Assembly: GCA_035539135.1 (NCBI GenBank)
Contig: DATLJD010000014.1
Location: 248,001-312,000, forward strand
Reading direction: 5' to 3'
DNA from: JABFWF01 sp035539135
GTDB lineage: Bacteria; Pseudomonadota; Gammaproteobacteria; Xanthomonadales; Xanthomonadaceae
Length of the DNA stretch: 64,000 bases
In this document: in pieces, positions 7,480-15,281 of the stretch
Position numbering within the stretch: position 1 is the first letter of the stretch
Layout: each line of letters starts with the position of its first letter
Made by a program: the position numbers and the translations under genes
The notes under the pieces: model-generated
The model's database searches: none
What the model was told of the DNA's origin: nothing
What the model saw: the letters and a program-made list of their open reading frames with translations, nothing else

Positions 7480-8394
7480 ATGGACAACGGACAGCGGGCC
7501 CCGGTGCACATCCTGTGGACGGGCGGCTGGGATTCGACTTTCCAGTTGCTGCGGCTGCTGCTGGTGCACCGGGTGCCGGTGCGGCCGGTCTACCTGATCG
7601 ACGCGAAGCGGCGCTCGCTGCAGGTCGAGCTGCAGACGATGGACCGCATCCGCGCCCGCTTGCTGGAGCTGCATCCGGAGACCCGCGGGTTGCTGCTGCC
7701 CACGCTGACGGCGAAGGTCGAGGAGGTACCCCTCGATCCGCAGGTCACCCAGGCATTCCGCCGCCTGCAGGCGCGGGCGCCGATCGGTTCGCAGTACGAG
7801 TGGCTGGCCAGCTTCTGCCTGCAGCAGGGACTGAGCGAGGTCGAACTGGGCGCCGAGAAGACCCGCAGCGGCGCGGGCGCGCTGGTCGCCCCGGAGATCG
7901 TCGCGGCGACCCGCGCGCGGGGCGGCTACGAGACCCACAGGATCATCCCGGGACTGGACCCGGACATGGACGTGGTGTTCGGCAGGTACGCGCTGCCGCT
8001 GTTCGAGATGACCAAGCAGGACATGGCGCGCGAGGTGGACGAGCGCGGCTGGCGCCCGCTCATGCTGGAGACCTGGTTCTGCCACCAGCCCGCCGGCGGG
8101 TTTCCCTGCGGCCGGTGCAATCCCTGCCACAGCGTGGTGAAGGCCGGACTGGGCTGGCGCATCCCGGTGCGGCGCCGTCTGGTCGGCGCGGTGCACGGGG
8201 CGACTCTCGGCTTCGCGCGGCGCACCGCCCGCCGCCTGCTGCTGCGGCTGCGCGGCCTCACGGCCGCTCCCGGGCGCCGGCCCCTGGACGGCGGGCGCTC
8301 AGCCGATCAGCCGGCCCAGCATGCGCAACCCGCCGGTCCACACGCCGATCGCGGTGCCGAGGCTGGTCAGGAAGAAGTTCACCAGTACCCGTGA
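7480..8394 (+). CDS. QueC-like PP-loop ATPase with zinc site, function unknown
   Basis: The 304-residue protein carries an N-terminal PP-loop variant, TGGWDST (14-20), where QueC has SGGxDST. A four-cysteine zinc motif has C201, C210, C213 and C216 (C-x8-C-x2-C-x2-C), the spacing of 7-cyano-7-deazaguanine synthase (QueC). QueC turns 7-carboxy-7-deazaguanine into preQ0. No queD, queE, queF or tgt lies nearby, and the ATP loop has a bulky Trp, so the substrate is uncertain. The QueC-like core ends near residue 245. The last 60 residues are low-complexity and lie antisense over the end of the TraB-family gene, so they may be mere read-through. The gene sits directly behind tRNA-Val. Confidence 0.7.
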   Translation: MDNGQRAPVHILWTGGWDSTFQLLRLLLVHRVPVRPVYLIDAKRRSLQVELQTMDRIRARLLELHPETRGLLLPTLTAKVEEVPLDPQVTQAFRRLQARAPIGSQYEWLASFCLQQGLSEVELGAEKTRSGAGALVAPEIVAATRARGGYETHRIIPGLDPDMDVVFGRYALPLFEMTKQDMAREVDERGWRPLMLETWFCHQPAGGFPCGRCNPCHSVVKAGLGWRIPVRRRLVGAVHGATLGFARRTARRLLLRLRGLTAAPGRRPLDGGRSADQPAQHAQPAGPHADRGAEAGQEEVHQYP

Positions 8395-9501
8395 CACGCG
8401 GTTGCGGTACCAGCCGCGGAATGTCTGCACGTCCTCGCGCAGGGCGAGGAAGTCGGCGTAGGTCGGCTTGCGCACCCAGGCCTCGACCAGCGCGCTGATC
8501 GTGCCGGAGGCCAGCGCCGGGTGCAGCGGGGTGAGCGGCGAGGCGACGAAGGCGGCGAGGATGCTGAGGGGATGGCCGCCAGCGAGCGCGCAGCCGAGCG
8601 CGCCGAGCACGCCGGTCGCCAGCACCCACTGCAGCAGCAGGTCGGCGCCGACGTCCACGCCGCCGCGCCAGAAGCCCCAGGCGAAGCCGCCGAGCACGAA
8701 CACGGCGAGCAGCAGGGTGAACCAGGGCACCGGCGACTTCGGACGCACCGCCTCCAGTTCGGCGCAGACCTCGGCCGGCGGCGCCATGTCCTCGCGCAGG
8801 CGCCGGGCCAGGCCCTGCAGGTGGCCGGCGCCGACCACCGCCAGCACCTCACGGGCGCCGTCGTCGGCGGCGGCGCGCAGGCGCGCGGCCATGTACCGGT
8901 CGCGCTCGGCGATCAGCACCTCGTACAGCGTCGGGTTGCCGCGGGCGAATTCGCCGAAGCTGGCCTCCAGCATGTCGCCCTCCTTGAGCTGCTCGATCTC
9001 TTCCGCGCCGACCTCCTCGTCGGCAAGCAGCGAAGCCAGCAGCCCGCCGCCCAGCTGGGCGCGCTGCCACCAGCCCAGCCGCTGCGACGCGCGCTTGAAG
9101 GTCAGGCCGACGTCGCGGTCGATCAGGGCCAGGCGCAGGTCACCGGCGCGGGCCGCCTCGGCGGCGGCCTTGAGCTCGGCCCCGGGCTCGATACCGAGCT
9201 GTTCGGCCAACCGCCGCTGGTAGGTGGCGAGCGCGAGGTTGGCGGCGAACAGCGCGGTCTTGCCCTCGCGCAGCACCTTGATCAGGTCCAGCCGCGCCAG
9301 CGCATCCGGGTCGCTCAGCGACTGCAGGCGCTGCGGATCGAGCTCCACCGCGATGGTGTCGAAGGCGCCGGTGGCGATCGCCGCGCGCACCGCTTCCACG
9401 CTGGCGTGGGAAACGTGCGCGGTGCCCAGCAGCGTGTAGCGCACGCCGTCGCGCTCGACAATCGCGGTGGGCTGGGCGGGCAGGGGAGCGGGATCGGACA
9501 T
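8299..9501 (-). CDS. TraB/PrgY-family membrane protein
   Basis: The 400-residue protein has an N-terminal TraB/Tiki-type hydrolase-like domain: LLGTAHVS (GxxH), AVELDPQR, and a second GxxH in VVGAGHLQG near residue 285. This is followed by several C-terminal membrane segments (PVPWFTLLLAVFVLGGFAWG, LLLQWVLATGVLGALGCALAG, VNFFLTSLGTAIGVW). In enterococci the family shuts down pheromone signalling; in Gram-negative bacteria the role is unknown. The start is the ATG at 9501, since the same frame further upstream runs into tmRNA. Its 3' end overlaps the tail of the convergent QueC-like gene by 96 bases. Confidence 0.82.
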   Translation of the reverse strand: MSDPAPLPAQPTAIVERDGVRYTLLGTAHVSHASVEAVRAAIATGAFDTIAVELDPQRLQSLSDPDALARLDLIKVLREGKTALFAANLALATYQRRLAEQLGIEPGAELKAAAEAARAGDLRLALIDRDVGLTFKRASQRLGWWQRAQLGGGLLASLLADEEVGAEEIEQLKEGDMLEASFGEFARGNPTLYEVLIAERDRYMAARLRAAADDGAREVLAVVGAGHLQGLARRLREDMAPPAEVCAELEAVRPKSPVPWFTLLLAVFVLGGFAWGFWRGGVDVGADLLLQWVLATGVLGALGCALAGGHPLSILAAFVASPLTPLHPALASGTISALVEAWVRKPTYADFLALREDVQTFRGWYRNRVSRVLVNFFLTSLGTAIGVWTGGLRMLGRLIG

Positions 9502-9570
9502 GCGTCGGCGTGCTGCGGGGGAAACGCCGCAGGATAGCCGACCCCCGGGCCCGGCCCGTGGCGCGGCCAG

Positions 9571-9600
9571 AAAAAAGGCCGGGAGCGCTGGCTCCCGGCC
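9571..9600 (-). terminator. Intrinsic terminator of ssrA
   Basis: On the minus strand GGCCGGGAGC (9600-9591), loop CAGC, GCTCCCGGCC (9586-9577), then six T. It begins 7 bases after the tmRNA CCA end. Confidence 0.88.
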
Positions 9601-9606
9601 CGGTAT

Positions 9607-9960
9607 TGGTGGAGGTGGGCGGAATTGAACCGCCGTCCGAAGGCACTCCATCTCCGGCACTACATGCTTAGCCCGTTGTTCGATCTCGGACGGCGGCAAC
9701 ACAACGTGCGAGGCACACCGCCGTCCACACCCGCTTTGGTTTCGGAGCCGGTTGACGGGTCGCCGCCGGCACCTATCCCGTGATGATGACCCTACATCCG
9801 CGAGCACGGGCACAAGCGGGTTCGGGGCTAGGCCTTAAGCGGCCAGAGCGTAGACGTCGTCGTTGGCGTCTGGTTTTTTGCGGCTGGATTAACGAGGAAA
9901 GCTGCCCCCTCGGCATGCGCCAGACGATTTCGCGACCCCCGTCGAAGCCAGTGCACCCCC
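9607..9960 (-). ncRNA. ssrA: Transfer-messenger RNA (tmRNA)
   Basis: 354-base RNA that rescues stalled ribosomes and tags the nascent protein. The 5' end GGGGGTG (9960-9954) pairs with CACCTCC near the 3' end, followed by A and an encoded CCA (9609-9607). The tRNA-like 5' segment contains GGCTTCGACGGGG and the 3' T arm reads GGTTCAATTCC, both tmRNA hallmarks. The tag frame runs GCC AAC GAC GAC GTC TAC GCT CTG GCC GCT TAA (9867-9835), giving ANDDVYALAA. Including the alanine charged on tmRNA, the degron is AANDDVYALAA. It ends in the ClpXP/ClpA signal ALAA; clpA and clpS lie in the same window. The resume codon is inferred from the E. coli pattern. Confidence 0.95.
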
Positions 9961-9988
9961 GGGAAGCGTCGATCTCGCCGACGGGGCC

Positions 9989-10016
9989 AGTATAGGGGCT
10001 GGCGGCCGGGCCACAA
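9989..10016 (-). promoter_or_regulatory. Sigma70 promoter of ssrA
   Basis: On the minus strand TTGTGG (10016-10011), 16-base spacer, TATACT (9994-9989). The predicted start near 9982 leaves a leader of about 20 bases for RNase P to remove before the mature 5' end at 9960. Confidence 0.75.
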
Positions 10017-10075
10017 GCCGCCCGGGCGGGCAGTGCAGGATCGGTTCATCGCGCCGCTCACGTTATGCTCGCGCG

Positions 10076-12277
10076 ATGCCCGACGCTTCCCCCCGCCGCG
10101 GCCTGTCCCGGCTCCCGCTCGGTTATCTGCTCGCCTTCGCGGTGTTCATCGCCGCGCTGGTGGTCGTGCAGCTGTACGTGTTCAAGACCGAGCAACGCGA
10201 ACTGGAGGCGGCGGAGACGGCGTTCGCGGCGCGCACCGACGAAATGGCCGCGCTGCTGGTCCAGCGCCTGGACAACTACGAGCTGATCAATCGCGGGGGT
10301 GTGTCCCTGTTCGCCTCGGTCGACCGGCCCAGCCGCCAGCAATGGCAGGATTACGTCGCGGGGCTGAACATCACCCGGCGCTTCCCGGCCCTGGTCGGCC
10401 TCGGTTATGCGGTCTATGTCTCGCCCGGGCAGTTGTCGGACCTGCAGCTCGCGCTGCGCGACAGCGGCGAAGGGCTGTTCGCCGTGCATCCGCGCGGGCC
10501 CCGCGACCATTACGGCCCGATCCTGTACCTGGAGCCGCAGAACCAGGTCAACGTCGACGCGATCGGCTACGACATGTTCGCCGAGCCGGTGCGGCATGCC
10601 GCGATGCAGGCCGCGCTGGAGACGGGCGAGCCCCGCATCAGCGGCCTGGTCCACCTGGTGCAGGACCGGGGGGCGCCGATCCCGTCCGCGCAGATCTACC
10701 TGCCGGTGTTCCGCGGCGGCGTGAGGCCCGCGACGATGGCCGCGCGACGGGAGCTGATGAACGGATGGGTGTACGCGCCGTTCCGCATTGCCGATTTCGT
10801 GCAGGAAGCGCTCCACAACACCCAGCGACGCGGCATCCGCCTGCGGTTGGCGGACGTGACCGGTCCGGCCGAAGTGGAACTGTACGCCGATCCCGGCCCG
10901 GCGAACCTCGCGGCCTTCCGGCGCAGCGTGATGCTGGACGTCTACGGGCGGCGCTGGCGGGTGGATTTCGAGTCGCCGCCGCAGGAGGCGCTGGAAGCGC
11001 GCATCGCCGGCCTGCGCACCGCGCGCGTGATCGGCTTCCTCGCCGCCATGCTGCTGTTCGCGGTGATCCTGTCGCTGACCCGCACCCGCGAGCGCGCCGA
11101 GCGGCTGGCGGAGACGATGAGCGAGTCCTACCGCCGCAGCGAACTGCGCTTCCGCGCGGCGATGCAGTATTCGGCGATCGGCAAGGCCCTGCTCGACCGC
11201 CAGGGCCGCATCGTCGAAGCCAATCCGTCGCTCGCCGCGATCCTCGGCAGCGACCGCGAGGCGCTGATCGGCACCACGTTCGGCAGCCATTTCGTCGAGG
11301 ACGACCACGCGCCGGTGCGCACCCACGAGATGCAGGCTTTCTCGGACGGCGTGCTGCGCACCACCCGCAGCCTGCGCCGCACCGACGGCGACGTGCGCCA
11401 GGCGCAGCTGACCTTCGCGCCGGTGCCGGGCGAGATCGGCCAGGACATCACCCGCCTGGTCCAGGTCGAGGACATCACCGACCGGGTCCGCGCCGAGGCG
11501 CAGGTGCTGGCGCTCAATCGCTCGCTGGAGGCGCGGGTCGCCACCCGCACCCACGAACTCACCATGGCCAACCGCGAGCTCGAGCGCTTCGCCTACAGCG
11601 TCTCGCACGACCTGCGCGCGCCGCTGCGGGCGATCGACGGCTTCAGCCGGATGCTCGCCGAGCGCTACGGCGCGCGCCTGGACGAGGACGGGCGCGAGTA
11701 CCTGGCGCGGGTGCGCGCGGCCGCCGGACGCATGGGCGAGTTGATCGATTCGCTGCTGAAGATGGCGCGCCTGAGCCGCGGCGACCTGCGCCTGCGCGCG
11801 CTCGACCTCACCCGGATCGCCAGCGACGCGATCGGCGAACTGCGAGCGAGCGACCCTGCGCGCAAGGTCGAGGTGGAAATCGCGCCGGGGCTGCACGCGG
11901 TGGGCGACCCCGGCCTCGCGCGCAGCCTCCTGCAGAACCTGCTGGACAACGCCTGGAAGTTCACCCGCCAGCGCGAGGATGCGCGGATCGAGGTGGGCCG
12001 CACCGAGGGCGGCGAATTCTTCGTGCGCGACAACGGCGCCGGTTTCGACCCGGATTTCGTCGACAAGCTGTTCCGGCCGTTCCAGCGCCTGCACAGCCAG
12101 ACCGACTTCAGCGGCCACGGCATTGGCCTGGCGTCGGTGAAGCGCATCGTCGAGCGTCACGGCGGCAGCATCCGCGCCGAGGGCAGGCCGGGCGAGGGCG
12201 CGACCTTCTACTTCACGCTGCCGGAGCGCTCGGCCGAGGAACCCGCCGCGGACAGCCCGCCGGGCGCTGCCGGCTAG
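10076..12277 (+). CDS. CHASE-PAS hybrid-free sensor histidine kinase
   Basis: 733-residue inner-membrane kinase. A first membrane helix (about 17-38) and a second (about 320-345) bracket a periplasmic CHASE-type ligand domain (INRGGVSLFASV, FPALVGLGYAVYV, YGPILYLEPQN). Then come a PAS domain (about 365-465), a coiled coil, and HisKA with phospho-acceptor H511 in SVSHDLRAPLRAIDGFS. The HATPase part has N-box LLDNAWKFT, DNGAGF and GHGIGLASVKRI. The HisKA type is the one seen in phytochrome-like kinases. No response regulator adjoins it, so it is an orphan whose partner is unknown. It converges with recN, the two stop codons sharing the bases CTAG at 12274-12277. tmRNA is transcribed divergently upstream. 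Confidence 0.88.
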   Translation: MPDASPRRGLSRLPLGYLLAFAVFIAALVVVQLYVFKTEQRELEAAETAFAARTDEMAALLVQRLDNYELINRGGVSLFASVDRPSRQQWQDYVAGLNITRRFPALVGLGYAVYVSPGQLSDLQLALRDSGEGLFAVHPRGPRDHYGPILYLEPQNQVNVDAIGYDMFAEPVRHAAMQAALETGEPRISGLVHLVQDRGAPIPSAQIYLPVFRGGVRPATMAARRELMNGWVYAPFRIADFVQEALHNTQRRGIRLRLADVTGPAEVELYADPGPANLAAFRRSVMLDVYGRRWRVDFESPPQEALEARIAGLRTARVIGFLAAMLLFAVILSLTRTRERAERLAETMSESYRRSELRFRAAMQYSAIGKALLDRQGRIVEANPSLAAILGSDREALIGTTFGSHFVEDDHAPVRTHEMQAFSDGVLRTTRSLRRTDGDVRQAQLTFAPVPGEIGQDITRLVQVEDITDRVRAEAQVLALNRSLEARVATRTHELTMANRELERFAYSVSHDLRAPLRAIDGFSRMLAERYGARLDEDGREYLARVRAAAGRMGELIDSLLKMARLSRGDLRLRALDLTRIASDAIGELRASDPARKVEVEIAPGLHAVGDPGLARSLLQNLLDNAWKFTRQREDARIEVGRTEGGEFFVRDNGAGFDPDFVDKLFRPFQRLHSQTDFSGHGIGLASVKRIVERHGGSIRAEGRPGEGATFYFTLPERSAEEPAADSPPGAAG

Positions 12278-13971
12278 CGATCGGCGACCGCCGCGTCGCG
12301 GCCGTCGCGGCCGTCGCGCAGCAGCTTGCGCGCCGCCGCGCGCGCCTCCTTGCCGACCTCGACGCCACCGAGCATGCGCGCGATCTCCTCCTCGCGCGCC
12401 TTCGCGTCCAGCGCCTGCACCGCGCTGCGGGTGACGCCGCCGCCCTCGGCCTTGCTCACCCGGTAGTGCGCGTGGCCCTGCGCGGCGACCTGCGGCAGGT
12501 GGGTCACGCACAGCACCTGGCGCCTCGCGCCGAGCGCGCGCAGCTTCTGGCCGACGATCTGCGCGACCGCGCCGCCGATGCCGGTGTCCACCTCGTCGAA
12601 GACCATGGTCGGCACCGCGTCCAGGCCCAGCGCCGCGACCTCGATCGCCAGCGAGATCCGCGACAGCTCGCCGCCGGACGCGACCTTGCGCAGCGGCCGC
12701 GGCGGCTGGCCGGCATTGGCCGCGATCAGGAATTCGACCCGCTCGCTGCCGTGCGGATCGGGGCGCGCGTGCTGGGCCTCGTCGAGCACCACGTCGAAGC
12801 GGCCGCCGCCCATTCCGAGTTCCGCGATCAGCGCCGTGGTCGCCTCCGACAGCGCCCGCGCGGCGTCGGCGCGGCGCGCGCGCAGCGCGGCGGCGGCGCC
12901 CGTCCAGCGCGCGGTCGCGTCCGCGATGTCGCCGTCGAGGGTGCGCAGGCGTTCTCCCGCCCGGCGCAAAGACTCCAGTTCGGAGAACAGCGCGTCGCGC
13001 TGCGCCGCCAGCGTCTCCGGCGTGACCCGGTGCTTGCGCGCGAGGTCGTGCAGGCGGCCGAGGCGGCGGTCGAGTTCCTCGAAGGCGGCCGGATCCAGGT
13101 CGAGGTCGGCGCGTACCTGCTCGAGCAGGGCCAGCGCCTCGTCGAGCTGGATCGCGGCCGAGTCGAGCATGGCGTCGACCTCGCCCAGGCGCGGCTCGTG
13201 CTCGGCCTGGCGGACCAGCTCGGACCGCAATTGATGCAGCTGGCGCGACAGCGCCGGGCCCTCGTCGCCGGCCAGCCGCGCGACGGCCGATTCGCAGGCC
13301 GAGATCAGGCCGGCCGAGTGCGCGTGGCGGCGGTGGCTGGCGACCAGTTCGGCGATCGCCGCGGGCTCCAGGGACTCGCGCTGAAGCTCGCCCAGCTGGT
13401 GCTCCAGCCAGGCGATACGCTCGGAGACGTCGCCCTGGTTGGACAACAGCTCGCGCTCGCGCAGCAGCGCGGACCAGGCCTGCGCCGCCTCGCGCACCGC
13501 CGCCAGCTCGGCGTCGTGGCGGCCGTAGGCATCGAGCAGGGCGAGCTGGCTGGCGCGCGCGAGCAGGGCCTGGTGGGCATGCTGGCCGTGGATCTCGACC
13601 AGCAGCGCGGCGAGTTCGGACAGTTGCGCCAGGGTCACCGGGCGGCCGTTGATCCAGGCGCGCGAGCCGCCGTCCGCGCGCAGGGTGCGGCGCAGCTGGC
13701 AGTCGTCGCCGTCGTCGAGGTCCGCCTCGCGCAGCCAGGCCGCCGCCGCCGGCGCGTCGGCGAGGTCGAACTGCGCGTCCAGCTCGGCGCGTTCGGCGCC
13801 GTGGCGGACCATGCCGCTGTCGGCGCGCGAGCCGGACAGGAAGTCCAGCGCGTCCACCAGCAGCGACTTGCCGGCGCCGGTTTCGCCGGAAATGACGGTG
13901 AGGCCGGGACCGAACTCGAGTTCGGTGGCGGAGACGACCGCGAAGTCGCGGATGGCGAGGTGGCGCAGCAT
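12274..13971 (-). CDS. recN: DNA repair protein RecN
   Basis: SMC-like ATPase that helps repair double-strand breaks. The 565-residue protein has Walker A GETGAGKS (29-36), long coiled coils with repeated Arg/Glu/Leu-rich helices, and a C-terminal ABC half with SGGELSRISLAIEV (signature) and TMVFDEVDTGIGG (Walker B). MLRHLAIRDFAVV is the canonical N-terminus, so the start is the ATG at 13971. The next upstream ATG in frame would add a poor 10-residue leader. It is divergent from hrcA with 189 bases between, the neighbourhood usual in xanthomonads. No LexA box was recognised upstream. Confidence 0.96.
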   Translation of the reverse strand: MLRHLAIRDFAVVSATELEFGPGLTVISGETGAGKSLLVDALDFLSGSRADSGMVRHGAERAELDAQFDLADAPAAAAWLREADLDDGDDCQLRRTLRADGGSRAWINGRPVTLAQLSELAALLVEIHGQHAHQALLARASQLALLDAYGRHDAELAAVREAAQAWSALLRERELLSNQGDVSERIAWLEHQLGELQRESLEPAAIAELVASHRRHAHSAGLISACESAVARLAGDEGPALSRQLHQLRSELVRQAEHEPRLGEVDAMLDSAAIQLDEALALLEQVRADLDLDPAAFEELDRRLGRLHDLARKHRVTPETLAAQRDALFSELESLRRAGERLRTLDGDIADATARWTGAAAALRARRADAARALSEATTALIAELGMGGGRFDVVLDEAQHARPDPHGSERVEFLIAANAGQPPRPLRKVASGGELSRISLAIEVAALGLDAVPTMVFDEVDTGIGGAVAQIVGQKLRALGARRQVLCVTHLPQVAAQGHAHYRVSKAEGGGVTRSAVQALDAKAREEEIARMLGGVEVGKEARAAARKLLRDGRDGRDAAVADR

Positions 13972-14125
13972 CCCGATAGCGTAGCAATCGTCCTCTCTCA
14001 TCCGCAGCGACGATCGCGCCGGGCCGGCCTGTCGGCGCGGGCCGCGGGCCGCGGTCGGAACGCGCCGCGGCCCGGTGTCGGCCGTCGGGCCCGGTCGAAG
14101 GACGGCCGCCGGGGCAGGACACGGC

Positions 14126-14154
14126 TTGCGCGCGTCGGGAGCGGGGCTTATATC
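14126..14154 (+). promoter_or_regulatory. Candidate hrcA promoter directly before the start codon
   Basis: TTGCGC (14126-14131), 17-base spacer, TATATC (14149-14154). The hexamer ends 6 bases before the hrcA ATG, so transcription would start at or next to the A of the ATG, producing a leaderless mRNA. Confidence 0.5.
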
Positions 14155-14160
14155 CGGGGC

Positions 14161-15222
14161 ATGAGCCAGCGCGTGCCCGATCCCCTGCCGCAGCCCGCCC
14201 TCGACCCGCGCGCGCGGCAGCTGCTGCGCACGCTGATCTCGCGCTACATCCGCGACGGCGAGCCGGTCGGCTCGCAGACCCTGGCCCGCCACGCCGGCCT
14301 CGACGTCAGCCCGGCGACCATCCGCAACATCCTCGGCGACCTCGAGGAGCTCGGCCTGCTCAGCTCGCCGCACACCTCGGCCGGCCGGGTGCCCACGCCG
14401 CAGGGCTACCGGGTGTTCGTCGATTCGCTGCTGCAGTTGCGCCCGCTGCCGGAGGCGGAGGTCGCGCGGCTGCGCCAGGAACTGCCGGCCGGCGCCGGCA
14501 CCCGCTCGCTGCTCGGCAGCGCCTCGGAACTGCTGTCGGCGATGAGCCACTTCGTCGGCGTGGTCAGCGCACCGCGGCGCGACGCGTTCGCCTTCCGCCA
14601 CATCGACTTCGTGCCGCTCGAGGGCCGGCGGGTGCTGGCGATCCTGGTGTTCGCCGACAACGACGTGCAGAACCGGGTGCTGCAGACCCAGCGGGCGTTC
14701 GACGCCGGCGAACTGGAGCGGGTCGCGAACTACCTCAACCGGCACTTCGCCGGCCATCCGCTGGCGGAGGCCCGGGCGACCCTGCTGCGCGAGCTGCGCG
14801 AGGCCCGCGACGAGATGGAGACCTTGCTGGCCAGCGCCCTGGAGCTGTCCGAGCAGGCGCTGGCCGGCGACGACGAGGCGGAGGGCATGCGCCTGGCCGG
14901 AGAGAGCCGGTTGCTGGGCGTGCAGGACCTGTCCGACCTGGAGCGCCTGCGCGGCCTGTTCGAGGCCTTCGCCCGCAAGCGCGAGATCCTGCAGTTGCTC
15001 GAGCGCACCCTGCGCGCGCCGGGGGTGCGCATCTTCATCGGCGAGGAGACCGGCCTGGCGCCGCTGGCCGGGATGTCGCTGGTCGCCGCGCCCTACGCGG
15101 CGGGCGGGGAAGCGGTGGGCGTGCTCGGCGTGATCGGGCCTTCACGGATGGCCTACGAGCGGGTGATCCCGGTCGTGAAGACCGCCGCCGACGTGCTGGG
15201 AGCGGCCTTGAAAGCCGGCTGA
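14161..15222 (+). CDS. hrcA: Heat-inducible transcription repressor HrcA
   Basis: Repressor that binds CIRCE operators and needs GroEL to stay folded. The 353-residue protein has the N-terminal winged helix (ISRYIRDGEPVGSQTLARHAGLDVSPATIRNILGDLEELGLL and SPHTSAGRVPT, about 20-80), a dimerisation segment, and the C-terminal GAF-like end IGPSRMAYERVIPVVKTAADVL. The ATG at 14161 has no clear ribosome binding site and lies 6 bases behind a -10-like hexamer. It is the first gene of hrcA-grpE-dnaK-dnaJ. No CIRCE sequence is visible in this window, so its target (probably groESL) lies elsewhere. Confidence 0.96.
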   Translation: MSQRVPDPLPQPALDPRARQLLRTLISRYIRDGEPVGSQTLARHAGLDVSPATIRNILGDLEELGLLSSPHTSAGRVPTPQGYRVFVDSLLQLRPLPEAEVARLRQELPAGAGTRSLLGSASELLSAMSHFVGVVSAPRRDAFAFRHIDFVPLEGRRVLAILVFADNDVQNRVLQTQRAFDAGELERVANYLNRHFAGHPLAEARATLLRELREARDEMETLLASALELSEQALAGDDEAEGMRLAGESRLLGVQDLSDLERLRGLFEAFARKREILQLLERTLRAPGVRIFIGEETGLAPLAGMSLVAAPYAAGGEAVGVLGVIGPSRMAYERVIPVVKTAADVLGAALKAG

Positions 15223-15234
15223 GCGGCCCAAATA
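15207..15234 (+). promoter_or_regulatory. Sigma32 (heat-shock) type promoter for grpE-dnaK
   Basis: CTTGAAA (15207-15213), 13-base spacer, CCCAAATA (15227-15234). This closely follows the RpoH consensus CTTGAAA-N13-CCCCATNT. It lies across the last codons of hrcA and would start transcripts about 40 bases before grpE, separating heat-shock expression of grpE-dnaK from hrcA. Confidence 0.68.
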
Positions 15235-15281
15235 CCCTCCGTTCAGGCGGCGCGGCGCCGCCGGATGACCGTGGACGGAGC

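Noticed and set aside
10033..14160. Very long open frame (over 1300 codons) running ahead of hrcA on the plus strand
   Set aside because: It is a GC-rich shadow of the histidine kinase and recN. The real hrcA begins at 14161 with conserved HrcA sequence; the upstream codons are Arg/Pro/Gly-rich and unlike any protein family.
13972..14160. CIRCE operator upstream of hrcA
   Set aside because: No TTAGCACTC-N9-GAGTGCTAA or close variant on either strand.
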